From NCBI RefSeq assembly GCF_000732535.1, contig NZ_APNK01000002.1, positions 1 to 64,000 on the forward strand: DNA of 64,000 bases, in the 5' to 3' direction. Source of the stretch: Salinisphaera hydrothermalis C41B8 (GTDB lineage Bacteria > Pseudomonadota > Gammaproteobacteria > Nevskiales > Salinisphaeraceae). Positions 1 to 7,720 of this stretch are shown piece after piece (within the stretch, counting starts at the first letter, position 1; every line of letters begins with the position of its first letter). Both the position numbers and the translations under genes were made by a program. The notes under the pieces were generated by a model, which was not told the DNA's origin, made no database searches, and was given only the letters and a program-made list of their open reading frames with translations.

Positions 1-60
1 GGTCAATTTTCAATCGGCGTTTCAAGACCAAAAGGGGTCACTTTTCAGTCGGCGTTGACA
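1..60. mobile_element. terminal end of an IS21-like insertion sequence (continues off the left edge)
   Basis: Read on the minus strand from base 60 the sequence begins TGTCAACGCCGACTGAAAAG and carries two related blocks (CGCCGACTGAAAAGTGACCC and CGCCGATTGAAAATTGACC) separated by about 18 bases. Terminal TG and repeated GCCGA(C/T)TGAAAA(G/T)TGACC blocks are typical of IS21-family ends. The boundary at 60/61 coincides with the point where the photolyase reading frame loses family similarity. The transposase genes (istA/istB) would lie outside the window. Family assignment rests on end structure only. Confidence 0.6.
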
Positions 61-1138
61 TCTTGGTGAGGAAAGAGGCCACCGTCATCCGCAGCCGGTT
101 ATGCATATAGCCGGTGGCCCAGAGTTCGCGCATACCGGCATCCACCATGGGAATACCCGTTTGGCCGGCCCGCCAGGCATCGAGCGCCTCGTCGTCCTCG
201 ATCCACGGAAAGTGTCTAAAGCGCTGATCCAGCGGCTCGCGCGGCGTATCCGGAAAATGAAACAGCACATGATGCGCGAATTCGCGCCACCCGATTTCGC
301 TCTGAAAACTTTCGATATGCGGGCGTGGTGCTGGGCTCGCGTGTTCGTCGAGCCACTCATCGGTGCGATGCATCACCTGATGGGGGCTGATTTCACCGAA
401 ATGCAGATGCGGCGAAAGATACGACGTGCCCTGTACAGACGGCCGATCCCGCTCTTCGTCGTAGCGCTCGGCCGGCGCGTCCAGAAACGCTTCGAGCCGC
501 CGCTGAGCGCCGGATTCTCCGGGCTCCCAGCGCTGGCGGATGCCGTCGTCCCAGCGCACGCTTGGCAATAAATCGAGTTCGGCGATCTCGAGTGTGCCGA
601 TACGCGACCCGACCGGCGGTAGCTCGGTGGGCCGGGGTAGTGGGGCGCGGCGCGGCTCCTGCTTGATGCACTTCCAGAACGGGGTAAACACCTTGTACGG
701 GGCGCCCTGACGGGTGGCAATCTGCCAGGGCTCGAATAACAGATGGGCCTGGAAACTCGCCACATGCAGGTCGCCGCGCCGGTTCAACGCCTGCTTGATC
801 TGTTTGTCGCGCGCCACGACGAGCGGGTCATACAGCCGGTTCCAGAATACCGCGCTGGCGCCGGATTCCTCGATGAGCCTCTCGAGCGCGTCGAGCGACG
901 GCCCGCGACGCACGACAAGTCGTGAGCCGATGGCGTCCAGTTCGTTGCCGAGCGCGGTGAGCGATTCGTGCAACCACACCCGTTGGGCACCGCCCTCGGC
1001 CCAGTCGCCCCGCTCCTCGGGGGCATGAATGAATACTGGAACGATGCCGTCGTAGCCCCCGTCGACGGCAGCGCGCAAGGCGGGGTTGTCGGCCAGCCGG
1101 AGGTCGCGGCGAAACCAGACGATGGCGCGATTCTTCAT
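61..1138 (-). pseudogene. phrB: class I deoxyribodipyrimidine photolyase, 3' end removed by IS insertion
   Basis: The start ATG at 1138 begins MKNRAIVWFRRDLRLADNPA, the standard N-terminus of CPD photolyases, which repair UV pyrimidine dimers using FADH- and an antenna cofactor. The frame keeps the N-terminal Rossmann-like domain and much of the FAD-binding domain (SYLSPHLHFGEIS, GWREFAHH, MVDAGMRELWATGYMHNRLR) and then, after MTVASFLTK, runs into the IS end and stops seven codons later at 38-40. About 100 C-terminal residues are missing, including the helices that complete the FAD pocket. Its start overlaps the stop of the upstream photolyase-related gene by ATGA, so the pair was one translationally coupled operon. 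The truncated product is probably inactive. Confidence 0.88.
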
Positions 1139-2703
1139 AGGAATTCCTGTGCTTCGATACGGCGTTTCAGTTCGCGTGCCCGATCGCGAAGCGCGGCCAT
1201 GAAGTCCGCATCCTCGCGTTTCTTTTCCAGGTTCTTGACCTGAAACACCAGGCGTCGATTGTCGCGAAAGGCGTCGAGATTCCGGTCGAGAAAATCCCAG
1301 TAAAGCGTTGTAATCGGGCACGCCTGGTCGCCGATCGCGTGCTTGTAATGGAACCGGCAGTTTTTACAGTAATTGCTCATCTTGTTGATGTAATTACCGG
1401 ATGCGCAATATGGTTTCGTGCCAACAAGGCCGCCGTCGCCAAACTGACTCATGCCGAGCGTATTGGGCAGGCTCGCCCAGTCGATGGCGTCCAGATACAT
1501 GGCCATGTGCCATTCGTGGAAACGGTAGGGATGAACGCCCGCCACGAGCGCGAACAGGCCAAGCACCATCAGGCGTTGGATGTGATGTGCGTAGCCATGA
1601 TCCAGCACGTTGGCCATCGCGTCGTGGATGCAGGCCATATCCGTTTCGCCGTCCCAGAACGCGCGTGGCACCGGCAGCTGGGCGCGCAACGCATTGCGAT
1701 GCGCGTAACCGGGCATCTCATGCCAGTAGATGCCGCGCACGAATTCGCGCCAGCCGAGGACCTGGCGCACATAGCCTTCCACGCTGTTTAGCGGCGCGTG
1801 GCCGGCTCGGTACGCGGCCACGGCGGCATCGACACAATCGCGTGGATCGAGCAAATGCAGATTGAGCGCGGCCGACAAGCGTGAGTGATAGGCGAAATGC
1901 CGGCCCGTCCAGAGCGCATCCTGATAATCGCCGAACAGGGGAAGCCGATGCGCGATGAAATCGCGCAGTGCCGAGCGCGCTTCGTCGTGTGTCACCGGCA
2001 GATCGAATGGCTCGATATGACCGGGATGGCCACCAAAACGGGACGCCACCATGGCGATGACGTCGCGCGTGAGCGCGTCGGGTCGAAAACGTCGCACATG
2101 CGGCAGCTCGCCCGGGCCATCGCGGCCGAACGTCTCGCGATTGTCCTTATCGTAGTTCCACTGGCCGCCCTCCGGCTCGTCCTCGTCCATGAGGATGTTT
2201 TCGGCGCGGCGCATCGAGCGATAGAAATGCTCGAGCAGCAGCGTGTTGCGGCCGTTCGCCCATTCGTCGAAGGCATCCTGGCTGCAATAAAAATGACGAT
2301 CGGGGCGCACCTGCAGGGCAAGGCCGTGCGATTCGGCGCATTCAGCCAGCATGGTCTGCACGCGATGATCCCCGCACTCGGTCATCACCAGCCGCTGCGG
2401 TGCGCACTTGTTGATGGCGACGGTCAGGATCGCGGCAAAATCGCGGCCGCTGTCGTGTCGCGCATCGGCCTCGAGGGCGTGGTACCAGACCTCGTAGCCG
2501 CGCTCGCGGAGGTCGTCGCGATGATGGCGCATGGCGGCGAAGAACAGCACCAGGCGTTGCTTGTGGCACCAGACGTGGGTCGCTTCGGTCTGGTTTTCCG
2601 CCATCCACACGATGTCGCGATCGGCGTCGTAATCGTCCAAGGCAGATAACCCCCGGTCGAGCTGATCGCCGAGCACGATCACGAGATTTCTGATCCGGCT
2701 CAA
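1135..2703 (-). CDS. Fe-S cluster photolyase/cryptochrome-related protein (FeS-BCP, COG3046 type)
   Basis: The product begins SRIRNLVIVLGDQLD, the hallmark opening of the deoxyribodipyrimidine photolyase-related (FeS-BCP, prokaryotic 6-4 photolyase) family, and continues through a long FAD-binding helical domain (QVLGWREFVRGIYW, ALVAGVHPYRFHEWHMAMYLDAIDW). Near the C-terminus are the cysteines expected to ligate a 4Fe-4S cluster (YCASGNY, YCKNCRF, DQACPIT). I favour the TTG at 2703, preceded by AGGGGAA six bases upstream, giving 522 residues; an upstream ATG at 2751 would add 16 poorly conserved residues. Likely function is light-dependent repair of (6-4) photoproducts. It overlaps the truncated class I photolyase by four bases; with that gene broken it may be the only photolyase left at this locus. 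Confidence 0.85.
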   Translation of the reverse strand: MSRIRNLVIVLGDQLDRGLSALDDYDADRDIVWMAENQTEATHVWCHKQRLVLFFAAMRHHRDDLRERGYEVWYHALEADARHDSGRDFAAILTVAINKCAPQRLVMTECGDHRVQTMLAECAESHGLALQVRPDRHFYCSQDAFDEWANGRNTLLLEHFYRSMRRAENILMDEDEPEGGQWNYDKDNRETFGRDGPGELPHVRRFRPDALTRDVIAMVASRFGGHPGHIEPFDLPVTHDEARSALRDFIAHRLPLFGDYQDALWTGRHFAYHSRLSAALNLHLLDPRDCVDAAVAAYRAGHAPLNSVEGYVRQVLGWREFVRGIYWHEMPGYAHRNALRAQLPVPRAFWDGETDMACIHDAMANVLDHGYAHHIQRLMVLGLFALVAGVHPYRFHEWHMAMYLDAIDWASLPNTLGMSQFGDGGLVGTKPYCASGNYINKMSNYCKNCRFHYKHAIGDQACPITTLYWDFLDRNLDAFRDNRRLVFQVKNLEKKREDADFMAALRDRARELKRRIEAQEFL

Positions 2704-2835
2704 GCGGGTTCCCCTGTAGTTGTTGTGGCCTGATCGGCTACGCATGGCCAAGCGTACCGGATGAGGCCGACGTATCGCGGCCCGTCGAAGGCGGCGCCGT
2801 TATGGTCCCCAGCTCGCACATACCGGCCTGGCGCG

Positions 2836-3580
2836 TGTAGATCGGCTTAGGCCAAAGGCTGTAAGCCGACAGCGTCGACGCCCGTAATCGTTGATCCACG
2901 CCCGTCACCATCCCACCCACATGTCGGGTTACGCCTGCGGCTAACCCGACGTACGCAAACGGATGCCGCAGTACGAGTGCCAAGCGCCTCCATTTTCGCC
3001 CAGCCCGCGCAGGTCCCGCTCACCGCGTGTAGGTCGGCTTAGGCCAAAGGCCATAAGCCGACAGCGTCGCCGCCCATGATCGTTGATCCACGCCCGTCGC
3101 CATCCCGCCCACACGTCGGGTTACGCCTGCGGCTAACCCGACCTACGCAAACTGATGCCCCAGTAAGAGTGCGAAGCGCCTCCATTTTCGCCCAGCCCGT
3201 GCAGGTCCCGCTCACCGCGTGTAGGTCGGCTTAGGCCAAAGGCCGTAAGCCGACAGCGTCGCCGCCCATGATCTTTGATCCACGCCCGTCACCATCCCGC
3301 CCACCCGTCGGGTTACGCCTGCGGCTAACCCGACCTACGCAAACTGATGCCCCAGGTGCGAGTGCCACGCGCCTCCATTTTCGCCCAGCCCGCGCAGGCC
3401 CGCTCAGCGCGTGTAGGTCGGCTTAGGCCAAAAGGCCGTAAGCCGACAGCGTCGACGCCCGTAATCTTTGATCCGCGCTCGTCACTATCCCGCCCACATG
3501 TCGGGTTGCGGCTAACCGGACCCACTCAAACCGCAAAGCCTGCGTAGGTCGGCGTAGGCTAAGAGGCCGTAAGCCGACAA
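2836..3580. repeat. four-copy tandem array of ~192-bp units built from two REP-like palindromes
   Basis: Each unit has palindrome A (GTAGGTCGGCTTAGGCC...GGCC.TAAGCCGACA), a ~48-bp spacer, palindrome B (GTCGGGTTACGCCTGCGGC + TAACCCGACCTACG) and a ~70-bp spacer. A palindromes start at about 2836, 3027, 3219 and 3411, so the period is 191-193 bp; a fifth A palindrome lies at 3543-3580. The last B copy (3498-3525) is shortened. The spacers are conserved between units, so whole units were duplicated. I see no gene in 2752-3684. Confidence 0.88.
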
Positions 3581-3684
3581 AAGCACGCCCACAGCCCGTT
3601 CAACCCGCCACACGCGTCGCATCACTCGGGGCGCAATCACGGCAACCCAAGACAGCCCCCGAAGCCCTCCGGCATACTGGGCGG

Positions 3685-4482
3685 ATGTCTGACCCCCGCG
3701 GCGTATCGACCATCGACGACAGCATCGCGCAAGCGGCGAGGGTGCTTGGGTCGGCTTCGCGTGTACTGGTCATCACCGGCGCGGGCATGTCGGCCGACTC
3801 CGGGATGCCGACGTACCGCGGCGTTGGCGGGCTGTATGAAGAACAGTCGACGGCCGACGGCGTGGCCATCGAGGAAGCGCTGTCCGGCCCCATGTTCGAG
3901 CGCGACCCGGCGCTGACCTGGAAATACATCGCCCAGATCGAATCCGCATGTCGCGGCGCGCGGCCCAATGCGGGACATCACGCCATCGTGGATCTTGCCG
4001 ATCATGTCGAGCATCTCTGCGTGGTCACGCAGAACGTCGACGGCCTCCATCGAGCCGCCGGCACGCGTGAACTCATCGAAATGCACGGCAATATTCATCG
4101 TCTGTTCTGCATTCGCTGCGGACAATCGCGGACGGTCCCGGATTACTCGAGGCTGATGCAGTGGCCGCCCCGGTGCGGGCGCTGTAACGGCTTAGAGCGT
4201 CCCGCCGTGGTGTTGTTCGAGGAGATGCTGCCGAGCTCGGCGTTGGAGCGATATCAGCGCGAGCTTGCCGGCGGATTCGATGTGGTGTTGATGATCGGCA
4301 CCACAGCGGTTTTCGAATACATCGCGGCGCCGGTACGCGCCGCTGCTTCGGGGCAGGGCACGGCGATCGAAATCAACCCGGCCGATACGCCGGTCACAGC
4401 ACTGTGCGATATAAAGTGTCCAGGGCCCGCGGCCGATGTGGTCCCGGCGATTGTCCAGCAGCTCGAAACCCGCGGGTTTTGA
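3685..4482 (+). CDS. Sir2-family NAD-dependent protein deacylase
   Basis: A 265-residue sirtuin, which removes acyl groups from lysines using NAD+. The NAD-binding motif GAGMSADSGMPTYRG is at residues 32-46, TQNVDGLH follows in the middle with the catalytic histidine in EMHGNIH, and two Cys pairs (CIRC and CGRC) form the structural zinc site. GTT and INP motifs close the Rossmann fold. It resembles small bacterial deacetylases of the CobB/SrtN type, but the MPTYRG loop does not separate deacetylase from desuccinylase activity. It is followed 36 bases later by cysC on the same strand, possibly cotranscribed. Start ATG at 3685. Confidence 0.9.
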   Translation: MSDPRGVSTIDDSIAQAARVLGSASRVLVITGAGMSADSGMPTYRGVGGLYEEQSTADGVAIEEALSGPMFERDPALTWKYIAQIESACRGARPNAGHHAIVDLADHVEHLCVVTQNVDGLHRAAGTRELIEMHGNIHRLFCIRCGQSRTVPDYSRLMQWPPRCGRCNGLERPAVVLFEEMLPSSALERYQRELAGGFDVVLMIGTTAVFEYIAAPVRAAASGQGTAIEINPADTPVTALCDIKCPGPAADVVPAIVQQLETRGF

Positions 4483-4518
4483 GCGCGTCTTGCATAGTCG
4501 AAAGGCAAACTCGAACCC

Positions 4519-5157
4519 ATGAGCAACAACGAGAACCTGGTTTGGCACGAAGGCACGGTAAGCCGAAAACGACGGGAGGCGATCAATCGTCACCGCGGGC
4601 TAACAATCTGGTTTACGGGGCTGTCGGGATCGGGCAAATCCACCATATCGGTCGCGCTGGAAGAACGCCTCACCAACATGGGGTGTCGCACCTATCGTCT
4701 CGACGGCGATAACGTCCGCACCGGGCTCAACCGTGATCTATCGTTCACGCCGGAAGACCGGATCGAGAACATCCGGCGCATTGGAGAAGTCGCCAAGCTC
4801 TTTCGGGATGCCGGCGTGATCAATCTCACGGCGTTCATCTCGCCTTATCGCCGTGATCGGGAGATGGCGCGCGCGCTCTCCAGCGAAAACGATTTCGTTG
4901 AGGTGTTTGTCGACGCGCCGCTGGATGTTTGCGAGCAGCGTGATCCGAAAGGGCTGTACAAGAAGGCACGGGCGGGCAGCATTCCGAATTTCACGGGCAT
5001 CAGTGCGCCCTACGAGCCGCCGGAGCATCCCGAAGTGCATCTGCACACAGCGGACAAGGACGTAAATGGCTGCGTCGATCAGCTTGTCGAATATTTGATT
5101 ACGCAGGGGTATCTGGAGAATTCGCTCGTGGCCGCTGCCGGTGCCGGTTCCGCTTGA
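4519..5157 (+). CDS. cysC: adenylyl-sulfate (APS) kinase
   Basis: A 212-residue kinase that phosphorylates APS to PAPS, the donor for sulfate reduction and sulfotransferases. The P-loop GLSGSGKST is at residues 34-42, followed by [19 protein letters not shown] and [11 protein letters not shown], all signature segments of CysC. There is no fused CysN domain. Its place between a sirtuin gene and an exopolysaccharide locus, away from cysND, suggests that activated sulfate may serve the polysaccharide pathway, which also has a UDP-sulfoquinovose synthase gene downstream; this link is inference. The stop codon lies just before the lipoprotein region. Confidence 0.95.
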   Translation: MSNNENLVWHEGTVSRKRREAINRHRGLTIWFTGLSGSGKSTISVALEERLTNMGCRTYRLDGDNVRTGLNRDLSFTPEDRIENIRRIGEVAKLFRDAGVINLTAFISPYRRDREMARALSSENDFVEVFVDAPLDVCEQRDPKGLYKKARAGSIPNFTGISAPYEPPEHPEVHLHTADKDVNGCVDQLVEYLITQGYLENSLVAAAGAGSA

Positions 5158-5246
5158 TGATATCTGGTGTTTTTTTTCGTAGCGGCATGTCGGATAGCGT
5201 GTGCTATCCTGCCGCGCTTTCGACTCGAACCGCTGGTGCGAACCGT

Positions 5247-5747
5247 ATGTTCATGATGCGCTTGGGCTTGCTGCTCATTTCGTCCGTTGCGCTTTCTGCT
5301 TGTAGTGTCCTCCATTTGGGGGACAGTGCTTCGGGCGTTTCGGTCGTTGGCAAGAACACCTACTGCGGAACGCCGTCGCAGCAGTCCGAAGCCCATTATT
5401 TCGCCACGCCCGGCGCGTTCCAGAACTGGATTGACTACCGCAACATCTCCGGCTTTAGCCCGAAAATGGCGCGCAACGGTGTGCTGGTCGTCGAAATGGG
5501 CCAGCGCCCGACGGGCGGTTACAACGTCAAGCTCGACGGCAAGAAGACCGGCCTCAAGAATGATGTGCTCACCGTGGGCATGGACTGGCACGCCCCACGG
5601 CTCGACGCCGCGGTGAGCCAGGCGATGATTACCGAATGTGTCGCGCTCCACCTGCCGCAAGGGCAATACAACAAAGTTCGCGTGGTGGACCAGCTCGGCA
5701 ATCTGCGCGGTAGTGTGAATGTTTCCGGCAGCAAATCGAGTTCCTGA
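5247..5747 (+). CDS. putative lipoprotein, possible PrcB_C-like domain
   Basis: The ATG at 5247 (MFMMRLGLLL) gives a clean lipoprotein signal peptide with lipobox ALSAC and Cys19, so the mature protein of about 148 residues should be membrane anchored. In-frame codons upstream back to 5154 overlap the cysC stop and look untranslated. The segment MGQRPTGGYNVKL followed by a short beta-rich stretch resembles the C-terminal domain of PrcB-type protease-complex inhibitors (G-x-R-P-T-G-G-Y). Two further Cys residues could form a disulfide. It sits between cysC and the capsule export genes on the same strand. Function unknown; the domain assignment is tentative. Confidence 0.6.
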   Translation: MFMMRLGLLLISSVALSACSVLHLGDSASGVSVVGKNTYCGTPSQQSEAHYFATPGAFQNWIDYRNISGFSPKMARNGVLVVEMGQRPTGGYNVKLDGKKTGLKNDVLTVGMDWHAPRLDAAVSQAMITECVALHLPQGQYNKVRVVDQLGNLRGSVNVSGSKSSS

Positions 5748-5884
5748 TCGCGGCTCGATAGCCTCCCAGTATCTAGAGTTCGTCACGAGGCTGGAGATGA
5801 AAGTATTGAATGGCGTTTTTTGCGGCTCAAACGTTTTTGTGTGCTGCGAGCCAACATCTACGTGTTTAGATTTAGAGTGTTGAG

Positions 5885-6322
5885 ATGCAATTGAACAGCC
5901 TGCTCTGCGTCTGTACAGGCAACATCTGTCGGAGTCCTTTGGCAGAGGGGTTGTTTCGGCGAGATACAGCGGGCCTAGATGTCGGCTCGGCCGGTATTGC
6001 GGCCGTCGTGAATGGCAGTATGCCGGATGCGGCGCGCGGGATAGCGGAGCGTGAGGGGCTTGATCTGGCGGCACATAGCGGTCGGCAACTGACCGAAATC
6101 ATGCTCCGCGATTATGATCTAGTGCTGGTGATGGAAGATGGGCAGCGCCAGTGGATCGCCGAACGGTTTCCGGAAAGCCGCGGGCGAGTATTTATGATCA
6201 GCCATTGGCGTGGAGGAAACGATATCAAAGACCCCTATCGCCACCCGCGTGATGTTTTCGAGTCAAGTTATGCCGACATCGCAGAGTGCGTCGGAGACTG
6301 GTGCGATCGGCTTGGTAAGTAG
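5885..6322 (+). CDS. wzb: low-molecular-weight protein-tyrosine phosphatase (Wzb type)
   Basis: A 145-residue LMW-PTP. The catalytic P-loop CTGNICRS (nucleophile Cys10, Arg16) is near the N-terminus and the general-acid loop appears as KDPYRHP near residue 115. In capsule systems Wzb dephosphorylates the tyrosine-rich tail of the co-polymerase kinase Wzc, cycling polymer export. It is the first gene of the polysaccharide export block wzb-wza-wzc. The 140 bases upstream are AT-richer than their surroundings and probably hold the operon promoter, although I could not assign confident -35/-10 boxes. Confidence 0.92.
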   Translation: MQLNSLLCVCTGNICRSPLAEGLFRRDTAGLDVGSAGIAAVVNGSMPDAARGIAEREGLDLAAHSGRQLTEIMLRDYDLVLVMEDGQRQWIAERFPESRGRVFMISHWRGGNDIKDPYRHPRDVFESSYADIAECVGDWCDRLGK

Positions 6323-6431
6323 TTGACTGGGGCCTGCGCCGCGCGTTAAGCGGCTGTCTTGGTTTGAGACGCATAAGGTCTGTCGCCGAAGTTGGCAGAC
6401 CTGCGATAGTTAGTTAGGGGACGGATTGCTA

Positions 6432-7706
6432 ATGCGAAGTATTGACGGCGCCTTGCCTGTGTGGATGTGCGCGAGTATGCGAGGCGCTGCGAGTGCTGCC
6501 GCATTGGCTCTATTGAGTTTGAGTGCGGGTTGTGCGATGCCCGGCTATAGTTCCGATGGCCTCAATGGGCCGGCGTGGTACAACTTCGGAGCGAGCCACG
6601 AATCCACATACCAGCAAAAGCAGAATCAGCAAAAGATCGACTATGAGCCGCGTCTGGTTAAGATCACGCCAAGTCTCATAGAGCAACAAAACCAGAAAAG
6701 ATCTGAGCAGACTGTCACCCCGGCTGAAAAGAAAGTCAGTGTGCGGTCCAAAACCTCGGTTTATCGTTTGGGGCCGGGCGATGTGTTACAGGTTGTTGTT
6801 TACGGCCATCCGGAACTCACCAATCCGACGCAATCCACCAATAGCAGTGGCGATATTCAAGGCCAGCTGATTAACGCCGATGGGAAGTTGTACTTCCCTT
6901 ACGTCGGGCAAATTAAAGCTGCCGGGCTAACGACTGCTCAATTAAGACAAAAGATAGTTACCCGTCTTTCTACTTATATTCGTGACCCGCAAGTGGATGT
7001 GCGAGTCATGAAATACCGTAGCCAGCATGTGTATATCTCGGGCGATGTAAGTAAGCCTTGTACCGTACCAATCACAGATATCACGCTAACGCTGTTAAGC
7101 GCACTTGATCAGTGTCAGTCGCTGAGCGGCTCAGGCTCGGCCGCTCGAGGTAGCACGAGTTCGGGAGCGACCAGTGTCGGCGTGCAAAATGTCGTGCTTG
7201 TGCGCAATGGCCATAGGACGCGTCTAGATCTGAATCAAATCTACTCAGCCGGTCGGTCGGTGCCGCTGCAGGCAAATGACCATTTGCTGATAGACGATAG
7301 TGCCAACCGGGTATTTATGGTGGGCGAATTCTCGAAACAGATGGCGCTTCCATATTCGACTGGCGGAATGTCGCTTAACGATGCTATAGCGGACGCGGGC
7401 GGCGTAAGTCTCGATTCGGCAAATACCAGTGCAATTTATGTTATTCGCGGTTTGACCGACGAAACTTCAGTCAATTCGGAGAGCGGGCAGACCATTTCGC
7501 GTCCCACGGTGTATCGCCTGAACGCGAACTCGCCTGTTGGTCTCGTGTTGGCGAATCAGTTTGAACTGAAGCCACGCGATATCGTATATGCGGCGCCGGC
7601 AAGTCTCGTGAATTTCAACCGGGCCTTCGCACAAATCACGCCTGCGCTCAACACCATATTCCAGACCTTGCTGATCTACAGCCGTGCCAACAACGGCGGC
7701 CTTTAG
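6432..7706 (+). CDS. wza: polysaccharide export outer-membrane lipoprotein Wza
   Basis: A 424-residue outer-membrane polysaccharide secretin. ATG 6432 is preferred over the TTG six bases upstream; AGGGGA lies about a dozen bases before it. The N-terminus is a lipoprotein signal with lipobox LSAGC (Cys34). The PES domain starts at YRLGPGDVLQVVVYGHPEL, followed by SLBB-type segments (VYISGDV, VFMVGEF, LNDAIADAGGV), and a C-terminal amphipathic helix would form the outer-membrane alpha-barrel. It works with Wzc to export high-molecular-weight polysaccharide. wzc starts 14 bases after its stop. Confidence 0.95.
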   Translation: MRSIDGALPVWMCASMRGAASAAALALLSLSAGCAMPGYSSDGLNGPAWYNFGASHESTYQQKQNQQKIDYEPRLVKITPSLIEQQNQKRSEQTVTPAEKKVSVRSKTSVYRLGPGDVLQVVVYGHPELTNPTQSTNSSGDIQGQLINADGKLYFPYVGQIKAAGLTTAQLRQKIVTRLSTYIRDPQVDVRVMKYRSQHVYISGDVSKPCTVPITDITLTLLSALDQCQSLSGSGSAARGSTSSGATSVGVQNVVLVRNGHRTRLDLNQIYSAGRSVPLQANDHLLIDDSANRVFMVGEFSKQMALPYSTGGMSLNDAIADAGGVSLDSANTSAIYVIRGLTDETSVNSESGQTISRPTVYRLNANSPVGLVLANQFELKPRDIVYAAPASLVNFNRAFAQITPALNTIFQTLLIYSRANNGGL

Positions 7707-7720
7707 GGAGCGTTTGTAGT

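Noticed and set aside
2836-3580. Possible CRISPR array
   Set aside because: The repeats are ~190 bp units with conserved spacers and internal palindromes, not short repeats with unique spacers; no cas genes are present.
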